A DNA stretch of 6,190 bases from an uncultured Lachnospiraceae bacterium (lineage in GTDB: Bacteria; Bacillota; Clostridia; Lachnospirales; Lachnospiraceae). Position numbers and translations under genes: made by a program. Below, one piece after another: positions 1 to 5,206 of the stretch (its first letter is position 1; each line of letters opens with the position of its first letter). The notes below the pieces were generated by a model. The model was not told the DNA's origin and searched no databases. It was given only the letters and a program-made list of their open reading frames with translations. The stretch lies in contig CAJTMC010000100.1 of NCBI GenBank assembly GCA_910577115.1, forward strand, positions 1 through 6,190. The letters are read 5' to 3'.

Positions 1-96
1 GTTACCCACTCAGGTGAGCTGGCAAAACAGGCGGATGTGGTGTTCCGGCTGAAAAAGGGTGAATTACAGATAGAGCAAAGCGAGAAATCTTCATAA
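1..96 (+). CDS. C-terminal end of an ABC transporter ATP-binding protein (5' partial)
   Basis: Frame 1 is open from the window edge and encodes 31 residues ending in a TAA at 94-96. It begins VTHSGELAKQADVVFRLKKG. The VTHS stretch is the H-loop (switch histidine) that follows the D-loop in ABC ATPases, and the following A..AD.V..L..G.L pattern is the usual C-terminal strand-helix of MacB/BceA/LolD-type ATPases, which work with FtsX-like permeases. The Walker motifs would lie upstream of the window. Normally an FtsX-like permease gene follows, but here a regulator fragment starts only 6 nt later, so the permease is either elsewhere or lost. Assignment to the ABC ATPase superfamily is fairly secure; the substrate is unknown. 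Confidence 0.8.
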   Translation, partial: VTHSGELAKQADVVFRLKKGELQIEQSEKSS

Positions 97-102
97 CTAT
101 AA

Positions 103-402
103 ATGAGTAAATACCAAAATTTGTACTTCTGCTTGGAACAGCGCCTTGTTACTGTTCGAGGCCAGATGATTTCGCTAACTGTTAAGGAATTTGACATTCT
201 TGCTTTGCTTATACAGAATCCAAAACGGGTGTTCACCTATGAAATGCTGCTGGATCTGGTATGGCATGAGAACTACACCTACTATTCCCGAAAGGCAATC
301 AACAACCATGTAAGCAACCTGCGAAAGAAAATCAGGATTGCCCCGGATCTGCAGGATTATGTGAAAAGCGTCTATGGCGTGGGCTATAAATTTGAAGTAT
401 AG
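103..402 (+). CDS. Winged-helix DNA-binding protein, N-terminally truncated copy (OmpR/PhoB-type C-terminal domain)
   Basis: This 99-residue protein is essentially one OmpR/PhoB-type winged helix. LTVKEFDILALLI (about 25-37) is the first helix, SRKAINNHVSNLRKK (about 62-76) the recognition helix, and GYKFEV the wing at the C-terminus. It has no receiver domain. From residue 6 on it aligns without gaps with residues 81-174 of the regulator at 4196-4720, with 80 of 94 identical positions; the first five residues (MSKYQ) have no counterpart. No convincing ribosome site precedes the ATG, which lies 6 nt after the stop of the ABC ATPase, so translation may depend on coupling. I read it as the remnant of a longer regulator whose first 80 or so codons were deleted when it was joined to the ATPase gene. 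The DNA-binding domain is complete, so residual function, for example competing for the same sites, is possible. Confidence 0.75.
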   Translation: MSKYQNLYFCLEQRLVTVRGQMISLTVKEFDILALLIQNPKRVFTYEMLLDLVWHENYTYYSRKAINNHVSNLRKKIRIAPDLQDYVKSVYGVGYKFEV

Positions 403-440
403 GAAGGGTGCGGTATTCTCTGCCGCACCCTTAAATTTTC
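118..440 (+). repeat. Direct repeat copy 1: winged-helix coding region plus terminator
   Basis: Bases 118-440 are colinear, at a constant offset of 4318 and with no indels, with 4436-4758. The match covers the winged-helix coding sequence, the stop codon, the terminator hairpin and the AAATTTTCG tail, then fades. Most differences are third-position or conservative changes. The two copies bracket the ABC-Sdp cassette. Confidence 0.85.
404..440 (+). terminator. Rho-independent terminator after the truncated winged-helix gene
   Basis: A perfect 10-bp stem AAGGGTGCGG (404-413) / CCGCACCCTT (423-432) with a 9-nt loop starts 2 nt after the stop codon. It is followed by AAATTTTCG and further T-rich sequence. 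The U tract is interrupted, so efficiency is uncertain. The same hairpin recurs at 4722-4750 with one G-U pair. Confidence 0.65.
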
Positions 441-527
441 GTATTTGTTTTACTGCATAAATAGCCTCTTGTTATATATGAAAAAAGAATTGCAAAATAA
501 ATTCATAGCCAGAGGCTACTTCGTGTA

Positions 528-556
528 TTGACATTTTTCAAATATGATGCTATACT
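528..556 (+). promoter_or_regulatory. Sigma-A type promoter of the ABC-Sdp cassette
   Basis: The -35 box TTGACA (528-533) is perfect. A 17-nt spacer leads to TATACT (551-556), one base from consensus, with a TG one base upstream (548-549) as in extended -10 promoters. The expected transcript start is near 563, giving a leader of about 45 nt before the TTG start at 608. Confidence 0.85.
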
Positions 557-568
557 GAAAACAACCAA

Positions 569-584
569 TTAACCAAAAGGTTAA
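569..584. promoter_or_regulatory. Palindromic operator candidate
   Basis: TTAACCAAAAGGTTAA is a 6-bp perfect inverted repeat around a 4-nt centre. It lies a few bases downstream of the predicted transcript start and just before the ribosome site, where a bound dimer would block transcription. It occurs only here in the window. A winged-helix ArsR-family repressor such as the SdpR-like protein at 3191 is the natural candidate ligand; the link is inferred, not shown. Confidence 0.55.
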
Positions 585-607
585 AAGCTGTGAAGGAGGT
601 GTTCTCC

Positions 608-1360
608 TTGTTGAATGTGTCCAGCTTGTCTTTTCATTACCAACCACAAGTCCCTGTACTGACCGATCTCACTTTTTCTGTGCTGGATGGAGAAATCGTT
701 GGCCTGTTGGGGAAAAACGGAGTTGGAAAAACCACAACCTTAAAGCTGATTTTGGGATTACTACCGATTGAAAAAGGCTCTATCTGCCTTGGTAATTACT
801 CTCTGGAGCTGAACCCCATGCAATACAAGAAACAAATCAGCTATGTTTCTGACAGCCACGATATATACAACAATCTTACGGGAAAGGAGTATTTGAATTT
901 TATAGCGGATATGTACGAAGTACCTTCTAAAACAAGAGGCACAATTTATACTCCGCTGATAGAGGCGTTTCAGGTTGAAAAATATCCGAACAGACCTATC
1001 AAAAAATTATCTCATGGGACAAAGCAGAAAATTGCTATTATAGCTTCACTGGTGAACGATCCCCTTCTTTGGGTGTTAGATGAGCCGATGACGGGACTGG
1101 ATGTAGAAGCGGTTCAGGTCTTGAAGAAATTGATTCAATCCAGAGCGTCCTACGGAAAATCGGTTCTGTTTTCCTCTCACATATTGGAAATTTGTGAGAA
1201 CCTATGTGATAAAATCGTCATTATGCAAGCTGGCATGATTAAGAAAACAATCAAACTTCGAGATAACCCTTCCGAAACTTCTTTAGAGGATATTTATATG
1301 GAGGTGGTTAATGATGTACCGGTGGGCAAAGATCTTTCAATTAAGCAAAGCAATCAGTAA
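608..1360 (+). CDS. ABC transporter ATP-binding protein (ABC-2 type exporter)
   Basis: This 250-residue nucleotide-binding subunit energises the permease encoded just downstream. Motifs in order: Walker A GKNGVGKT (35-42), Q-loop position in ISYVSDSHD with Asp82 in place of the usual Gln, signature LSHGTKQK (134-141), Walker B LLWVLDEP with D-loop GLD (153-165), and H-loop His191 in FSSH. I start it at TTG 608, because AAGGAGGT (593-600) lies 7 nt upstream and the product begins LNVSSLSFHY, as in relatives. A GTG at 590 would place the ribosome site inside the gene. TTG 611 is an alternative. The 3' end overlaps the permease gene by 50 nt, implying translational coupling. It is likely controlled by the promoter at 528 and the palindrome at 569. 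The substrate is unknown; a peptide is plausible given the Sdp-type neighbours. Confidence 0.92.
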   Translation: MLNVSSLSFHYQPQVPVLTDLTFSVLDGEIVGLLGKNGVGKTTTLKLILGLLPIEKGSICLGNYSLELNPMQYKKQISYVSDSHDIYNNLTGKEYLNFIADMYEVPSKTRGTIYTPLIEAFQVEKYPNRPIKKLSHGTKQKIAIIASLVNDPLLWVLDEPMTGLDVEAVQVLKKLIQSRASYGKSVLFSSHILEICENLCDKIVIMQAGMIKKTIKLRDNPSETSLEDIYMEVVNDVPVGKDLSIKQSNQ

Positions 1361-2906
1361 GATCAATTTTAGCTTTTTGAACTTCCGATACAAATTAAAA
1401 GAACGCCCTGACGCCTACGTTATTGTGCTGAGTTGCTTTGTTTTAAGTATTATAGGCGTGTTCTATTACTACTATTTCCAAATGCTGGGACAGCTTTATG
1501 ATGGACTTTCCGAGTTGGGGCTGGGAGCATTGTTTTGTCGGCTTGCACTGTTTGTGGTGGCAATGATACTTTCAATCGCGAGCGCCTTCCTGCTGGTCAA
1601 TGTTTTCTGCTTTTCAAAGGATACAGAACACTTGTTGCTATTTCCTGTGAGGCCATGCGACATTTTTACAGGCAAGTACATTACCGTAATCTTGTTTTGC
1701 TATGGGATTGAAATTTTACTGCTGCTTCCCGTGTGTATAATTCAAACACAATACATGGGAGAAACTTCTGCAATAATCACATACATCTCTGCGGCAGCAA
1801 TACTTCCTCATGTTGTTGTGTTCCCTTTGGCGGTTCTTGTGACAATATGCTTGAAATTTGCCATGCTTCTGAAACGCATGAGGACACTGCTGGTGGTTGC
1901 AGGAATCATAGTGTATTTTGCGGGCGGCATGATTGGCAGTCTATTATCCAATGGACAAATAGATGAAAAACGAGACTTATTGAACTGGGTTAATGATTTC
2001 ATTGTACCATTCCCATTCTATAATCAGTATATCGGTTTTCACCCCGCACTAAAACTGCTCTGCATGATACTTGTTGCGGTATTTATCGGTGGCTATTACT
2101 ATTTGAGCTATCTTGTAATCGGAAAGAAATATGCCATCTATGATAAAGAGGGACGGATTCGCCTAACGGCGACGAAATTCAACTCATTGCCAAAGCTGAG
2201 AAGTTATTTTAAGAAAGAGTATCAGACTTTTTTCCGTAATCCAGTATATGTCATAAATGGATTGTTTGGGATTTTTATTACCCCTTTTTTACTGCCGCTG
2301 TCTTTCCGGATCAGCGCAACTGCAGAAAGTATAGAACAAATAAGACTTTTGGTATCTGCCCCGGAATTTTCCTTCTATGCGGTATTATTTGCGATTGCGG
2401 TCATAGTCCTTACATCCACAATCAATGTAGTGGCTTCCAGCAGTTTTTCCAGAGAGGGCGCAAGTTTCTGGATAGCGAAGATTATTCCGTATCCATTAAA
2501 GCAGCAAGCGTTTGTGAAAGCCCTGTTTTCTACAAGTATCTCGATGATGGGGATTATCATAAATTGCTTCATATTTAAGCCTTACTTTCACTATGGCCTT
2601 ATCCAGATTGGAGTAATTGCTCTTGTTGGCATATCATTTGCAGCATTATGGAACTTGATCGGAGTATGGATCGACATGAAGCGGCCCAAATTGGAATGGA
2701 CAAATGAAACAGAAGCGATTAAGCAGAATGTTAATGTGGTTTTATCCATTTTGCTTTGCATCGCAATTTCAATAGGATATATATTTGCGGTTGCAAAAAT
2801 GCTTCAGAATGGATTCCCTGCCGGGGGCGTTATAACCTTTCTGTTGTGCAGTGTATGTATTCTAATTTTACTTGTGTGTAAAGGAATTGCTTCATATCAA
2901 GAGTAA
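1311..2906 (+). CDS. ABC transporter permease, large multi-spanning ABC-2-like type
   Basis: This 531-residue integral membrane protein has about 12 predicted hydrophobic spans (roughly 36-58, 72-102, 122-145, 152-185, 191-213, 247-270, 311-332, 352-376, 402-424, 430-453, 473-496 and 505-525), so it is about twice the size of a normal ABC-2 half-permease. The cytoplasmic segments SREGASFW (380-387) and RPKLEWTNE (458-466) match the pattern I know from the 500-plus-residue putative ABC exporter permeases of Firmicutes. GGAGG (1300-1304) precedes two adjacent ATGs, 1311 and 1314; either could be used. It overlaps the ATPase gene by 50 nt and forms the membrane half of that transporter. The direction of transport is inferred to be outward. 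There is no recognisable substrate-binding or peptidase domain. Confidence 0.88.
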   Translation: MMYRWAKIFQLSKAISKINFSFLNFRYKLKERPDAYVIVLSCFVLSIIGVFYYYYFQMLGQLYDGLSELGLGALFCRLALFVVAMILSIASAFLLVNVFCFSKDTEHLLLFPVRPCDIFTGKYITVILFCYGIEILLLLPVCIIQTQYMGETSAIITYISAAAILPHVVVFPLAVLVTICLKFAMLLKRMRTLLVVAGIIVYFAGGMIGSLLSNGQIDEKRDLLNWVNDFIVPFPFYNQYIGFHPALKLLCMILVAVFIGGYYYLSYLVIGKKYAIYDKEGRIRLTATKFNSLPKLRSYFKKEYQTFFRNPVYVINGLFGIFITPFLLPLSFRISATAESIEQIRLLVSAPEFSFYAVLFAIAVIVLTSTINVVASSSFSREGASFWIAKIIPYPLKQQAFVKALFSTSISMMGIIINCFIFKPYFHYGLIQIGVIALVGISFAALWNLIGVWIDMKRPKLEWTNETEAIKQNVNVVLSILLCIAISIGYIFAVAKMLQNGFPAGGVITFLLCSVCILILLVCKGIASYQE

Positions 2907-2950
2907 TTGCCTTTCAAAATATGTCAATCAATCAAAAGGAGGAAGAAGCT

Positions 2951-3157
2951 ATGAGTAAGAAGAACTTGATCCCTGTGGTGCTATTGATCGGAGCCTTTGT
3001 CATTTTGTTTGTGGCAACATTTTTTCTTCCAGACAAGATACCTTTCCATTTTGATGCAAATGGTGAGGCAGGATGGTATGCAAGCAAGTATTTTATTCTG
3101 CTGCTTACGCCGGTTCCGTATTTGATTTACCATCAATTCACGCGCAAGAAAAAATGA
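2951..3157 (+). CDS. Small DUF1648-like membrane protein (stand-alone SdpI N-terminal-type domain)
   Basis: This is a 68-residue protein with two hydrophobic spans (about 6-26 and 44-61) flanking the polar motif LPDKIPFHFDANGEAGWYASK. The LPDKIP.HF...G pattern is that of the DUF1648 domain, which normally forms the N-terminus of SdpI-like immunity proteins. The C-terminus is basic (RKKK) and cytoplasmic if the N-terminus is inside. I chose ATG 2951, because AAGGAGG (2936-2942) lies 8 nt upstream; the in-frame ATG at 2921 has no ribosome site. It starts 44 nt after the permease and ends 33 nt before the repressor gene. The true SdpI-like protein follows as a separate gene with its own weak LPSEIP motif, so this is a split-off or duplicated domain, perhaps an accessory subunit or part of peptide sensing. 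Confidence 0.8.
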   Translation: MSKKNLIPVVLLIGAFVILFVATFFLPDKIPFHFDANGEAGWYASKYFILLLTPVPYLIYHQFTRKKK

Positions 3158-3206
3158 ATACAGTATTATTGAGAAAGGAGATTCATTTAGATGACTACTG
3201 TATTCA
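3155..3206 (+). promoter_or_regulatory. Inverted repeat enclosing the ribosome site and start codon of the sdpR-like gene
   Basis: TGAATACAGTA (3155-3165) and TACTGTATTCA (3196-3206) are perfect 11-bp complements with a 30-nt loop. The left arm starts exactly at the TGA stop of the DUF1648 gene. The right arm lies in codons 2-6 of the repressor gene. The loop holds AAAGGAG (3174-3180) and the ATG at 3191. As RNA it could modulate repressor translation; as DNA it could be an operator. Confidence 0.5.
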
Positions 3207-3490
3207 AAGCTCTATCTGATGATACCAGACGACAAATCCTAAAGTTGCTTGCGAATGGTGATATGACAGCGAAAGAAATTTCTGAAAACTTTACAATTTC
3301 AAAGCCTGCCATATCAAAGCATCTTGACATTTTGAAAGAAGCAAGGTTAGTGACAAGCGAACGGACGGGGATGTCCGTTACTTATTCCCTGAATGCTTCT
3401 GTATTGCAAACAACTTTAGGCGCATTTTTAGATTTTTTTGATACGAATAAATCGACAGGAAAAGAGGGAAATGACAATGAAACTATATAG
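3191..3490 (+). CDS. sdpR: SdpR-like ArsR-family transcriptional repressor
   Basis: This is a 99-residue winged-helix regulator. MTTVFKALSDDTRRQILKLL (1-20) is the hallmark N-terminus of the SdpR/ArsR group. The helix-turn-helix MTAKEISENFTISKPAISKHL spans about 25-45, and the wing VTSERTGMSVTYSL about 54-67. It contains no cysteine, so it lacks the metal-binding site of classical ArsR/SmtB sensors. In Bacillus subtilis SdpR represses its own operon and is relieved when toxin-loaded SdpI holds it at the membrane; the same logic is likely here because the SdpI-like gene overlaps its 3' end by 14 nt. The ribosome site AAAGGAG (3174-3180) sits in the loop of an 11-bp inverted repeat. The target is probably the palindrome at 569-584 (inference). 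The C-terminal tail after residue 84 is polar and unstructured. Confidence 0.88.
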   Translation: MTTVFKALSDDTRRQILKLLANGDMTAKEISENFTISKPAISKHLDILKEARLVTSERTGMSVTYSLNASVLQTTLGAFLDFFDTNKSTGKEGNDNETI

Positions 3491-4124
3491 AAGCCTGAAT
3501 ATGATATTCTTGATTATATTCATCATAGGGACGGTTCTGTGCTTTAAGTACCTTCCCAGTGAAATCCCTTTGTTCATGCAAAGCCCTTCCCGCTGGGTTT
3601 TTATCGGGATTTGTTTCGTTCTTTTGTTGGCGTTAGCTATTGTGGCATTTTTCCCTCATAAAATCTCCAAAAGCGATAACAAAGTGAGAAATGATGTTAC
3701 TCTGACTGCGATTAACCTCTTGGGGCTTGGAATTTTTCTTTTCTATTTTGTCACGGTAGCTAAATACTGTGGTTTGCAGATGAATTACATGAAAGGCATA
3801 GTGCTTATCGTGGGAGGCTTAATGGTATTGGTCGGGAATTTGTTACCACAAATGCCTTATCGTAGCTGTATTGGGTTCAAATTGCCTTGGATTTTAAAGG
3901 ATAAACTATGCTGGCAAAAAACGCATCGGTTTGCCGGATACACGGCAATTCCTTTTGGGATTATTCAGTGTTTACTTGTCTTGTTTGTGCAAAACAATAA
4001 TCTTGTATTTTTGTTGGGAATTGGTCTTTGGATTATAACTGTGTGTGTTTATTCCCTGGTTGCTTTTTATCAGAGCAAGGGAAATTTGGGAAAGTATAGG
4101 TCATTAGATAGTAATAACAAGTAA
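3477..4124 (+). CDS. sdpI: SdpI-like membrane immunity protein
   Basis: This 215-residue protein has about six hydrophobic spans (roughly 8-24, 39-59, 77-97, 105-123, 155-172 and 176-198). It carries the SdpI family core: a glycine-rich helix followed by GNLLPQMPYRS, IGFKLPW (132-138) and W..THR (146-151). Its N-terminal region keeps a degenerate DUF1648 motif (LPSEIP, 26-31). SdpI proteins protect the cell against the membrane-active SdpC toxin and relay toxin presence to SdpR. I start it at ATG 3477, with GAGGG (3464-3468) 8 nt upstream; 3471 and 3438 are in-frame alternatives. It overlaps the repressor gene by 14 nt. No SdpC-like toxin or SdpA/B processing gene is in the window, which favours defence against a toxin made by others, or control of the ABC exporter. 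Confidence 0.88.
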   Translation: MKLYRSLNMIFLIIFIIGTVLCFKYLPSEIPLFMQSPSRWVFIGICFVLLLALAIVAFFPHKISKSDNKVRNDVTLTAINLLGLGIFLFYFVTVAKYCGLQMNYMKGIVLIVGGLMVLVGNLLPQMPYRSCIGFKLPWILKDKLCWQKTHRFAGYTAIPFGIIQCLLVLFVQNNNLVFLLGIGLWIITVCVYSLVAFYQSKGNLGKYRSLDSNNK

Positions 4125-4195
4125 TAATAATATTTGGCAAGTCTGTTATTCTTGCTATTCAGTGTGAAAGAGAAAGCAAAGCAAAAATATATGAT

Positions 4196-4720
4196 ATGGA
4201 AAGAAGGTATAATTATGAGAAATTAGCCGTTTTGGACTTAAAAGATTCCGGCAGGCAGATCGGTGAAAAGCTGTTTACCCTGCTTTCTGCTATCCAAAAG
4301 AAGGAACTGGCTCAGTTTGTTCGTGACTATGAGGCTGGCAATATTCCGGCTGATGTCTCCTGTACAACACTCTTTCGAGGCCAGTATTTTATCCCACCGC
4401 AGGCCGATCAACCCTTGACAGAAGTCCGGGAAGGTGATTTATATTTCTGCTTGGAGCAGCGCCTTGTTACCGTGCGGAGCCAGGTAATTCCGCTGACGGT
4501 CAAGGAATTTGAAATCTTTGCTTTGCTCATACTGAATCCAAAACGGGTGTTCACTTATGAAATGCTCCTGGATCTGGTATGGCATGAGGATTACACCTAC
4601 TATTCCCGGAAAGCGATCAACAATCATATAAGCAACCTGCGAAAGAAGCTCCGGGTTGCCCCTGACTTGCCGGATTATGTGAAAAGCGTCTATGGCTTGG
4701 GCTATAAATTTGAAATATAG
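4196..4720 (+). CDS. Winged-helix regulator, fuller copy with an atypical N-terminal domain
   Basis: This is a 174-residue protein. Residues 1-80 (core EKLAVLDLKDSG, then FTLLSAIQKKELAQFVRDYE and FRGQYFIPPQ) do not resemble a phospho-receiver domain and lack an obvious phospho-Asp site. Residues about 88-174 are an OmpR/PhoB-type winged helix: LTVKEFEIFALLI (100-112), recognition helix SRKAINNHISNLRKKL (137-152) and wing GYKFEI. The last 94 residues match the truncated copy at 103-402 at 80 positions. The start is uncertain. ATG 4196 is the first in-frame one but lacks a ribosome site, while AGAAGG (4202-4207) points at an out-of-frame ATG (4215) that gives only a tripeptide. I see no strong promoter or terminator in the 71 nt after the sdpI-like gene, so it may be read from the cassette promoter. 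It probably regulates the neighbouring ABC or immunity genes. Confidence 0.8.
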   Translation: MERRYNYEKLAVLDLKDSGRQIGEKLFTLLSAIQKKELAQFVRDYEAGNIPADVSCTTLFRGQYFIPPQADQPLTEVREGDLYFCLEQRLVTVRSQVIPLTVKEFEIFALLILNPKRVFTYEMLLDLVWHEDYTYYSRKAINNHISNLRKKLRVAPDLPDYVKSVYGLGYKFEI

Positions 4721-4758
4721 AAAGGGTGCGGTATTCCCTGCCGCACTCTTAAATTTTC
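4436..4758 (+). repeat. Direct repeat copy 2: winged-helix coding region plus terminator
   Basis: This is the partner of 118-440. The alignment is gapless through the coding region, the stop codon and the terminator stem-loop. Weaker similarity may continue into the A/T-rich bases beyond (compare the ATATATG/CATATAT region after each copy). Confidence 0.85.
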
Positions 4759-4760
4759 GC
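4722..4760 (+). terminator. Rho-independent terminator closing the cassette
   Basis: Stem AAGGGTGCGG (4722-4731) / CCGCACTCTT (4741-4750) has ten pairs including one G-U, with a 9-nt loop. It begins 1 nt after the regulator stop codon. The tail is AAATTTTCGCTTTTTC. It is homologous to the hairpin at 404-432. Confidence 0.65.
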
Positions 4761-4859
4761 TTTTTCTTCTGTGTGGATAATGCCTGATTTTGTCATATAT
4801 TGTTGATTAAATTCAGTAAATCCGTGACGCTTCTGGAAGAATTATAGCATTTATCCCTA

Positions 4860-4865
4860 TATAAT
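4860..4865 (+). promoter_or_regulatory. Possible -10 element (TATAAT) before the structured region
   Basis: A consensus TATAAT (4860-4865) sits ahead of a cluster of hairpins and a terminator. No recognisable -35 box lies 16-18 nt upstream and there is no TG extension, so the promoter call is weak. Confidence 0.25.
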
Positions 4866-4871
4866 GCCCCA

Positions 4872-5026
4872 AAATGAGGGAGGTGGACATAATAGGTAAC
4901 TCTGCTCTCCTTCACTAAAGGAGGGCATGGAAAATGCTGCCGAGGTCAGAATACCGGCCTCGACATAGCCGGTCATATAAAAGAGATTCAAACCCCGTAA
5001 TCCTGCGATGGATTGCGGGGTTTTTC
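4872..5026 (+). ncRNA. Candidate short structured RNA ending in a terminator
   Basis: Between a TATAAT at 4860 and a strong terminator at 4991 lie several stems. The first is TGCTCTCCTT (4903-4912) / AAGGAGGGCA (4918-4927), a 10-bp stem with one G-U and a 5-nt loop. The second is CGAGGTC (4941-4947) / GGCCTCG (4956-4962). The third is ACCGGC (4953-4958) / GCCGGT (4968-4973), which competes with the second. Mutually exclusive hairpins followed by a terminator suggest a small RNA or an attenuation leader. I recognise no known RNA family. The boundaries are guesses from the -10 box and the terminator. Confidence 0.3.
4991..5026 (+). terminator. Strong rho-independent terminator
   Basis: Stem AACCCCGTAATCC (4991-5003) / GGATTGCGGGGTT (5010-5022) has 13 pairs with a single U-G and a 6-nt loop. 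It runs straight into TTTTT (5021-5025). This is the best-formed terminator in the window, although no convincing gene ends just before it. Confidence 0.85.
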
Positions 5027-5095
5027 CATTCGACAGGATTTTGCATTTTCCATTCTGCTCCGTATTCAGCGCGGGCTTCGGCGTCTGGAAAAAAT

Positions 5096-5115
5096 TTTAG
5101 AAGAAAATTTCTAAA
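5096..5115. repeat. Short inverted repeat
   Basis: TTTAGAA (5096-5102) and TTCTAAA (5109-5115) are perfect 7-bp complements around GAAAAT. They directly precede the CCCCC motif cluster. No T tract follows, so this is not a terminator. Confidence 0.4.
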
Positions 5116-5174
5116 CCCCCTACAAATGTACCCCCGAAAATGTCACGACTTATAGAAGGACAATTTTGGGGGAC
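5115..5174. repeat. Three related CCCCC-AAAATGT motifs (two direct, one inverted)
   Basis: ACCCCCTACAAATGT (5115-5129) is followed at once by ACCCCCGAAAATGTC (5130-5144). The complement of 5159-5173 reads TCCCCCAAAATTGTC. The second and third copies can pair over 14 positions with one G-U and one mismatch, leaving a 14-nt loop. The arrangement resembles binding-site clusters for recombinases, excision factors, relaxases or replication proteins. There is no trailing T tract. Function unknown. Confidence 0.5.
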
Positions 5175-5206
5175 AATGCCATTTCGGTGAGTGAGAACCT
5201 TCAACG

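Noticed and set aside
462..518. 8-bp inverted repeat TAGCCTCT/AGAGGCTA upstream of the cassette promoter
   Set aside because: The 41-nt loop is A/T-rich and the repeat lies upstream of the transcript start. It could be chance and has no clear function.
1496..1681. Minus-strand and alternate-frame ORFs within the permease and regulator genes (for example 1733-1966, 1808-2002, 2375-2572, 4439-4627)
   Set aside because: They lie inside well-supported genes in other frames, lack ribosome sites and encode protein-unlike sequences.
4134..4161. TTGGCA and TATTCA as a promoter before the second winged-helix gene
   Set aside because: The -10 box matches only three of six bases and the spacer is 16 nt. 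It is too weak to call.
4927..4968. 13-codon peptide (MENAAEVRIPAST) after AAGGAGG
   Set aside because: The spacing to the ribosome site is only 2 nt and it is too short to support. A leader-peptide role is possible but unproven.
4987..5022. GATTCAAACCCC resembles a tRNA T-loop and arm
   Set aside because: The bases form the stem of a rho-independent terminator, and no acceptor or anticodon arms are found around it.
4934..5155. Open frame of 73 codons starting with ATG after an AAGGAGG
   Set aside because: It reads straight through the strong terminator at 4991-5026 and A/T-rich non-coding sequence, and its ribosome site is locked in a 10-bp stem. The residues look like translated hairpin DNA, not a protein.
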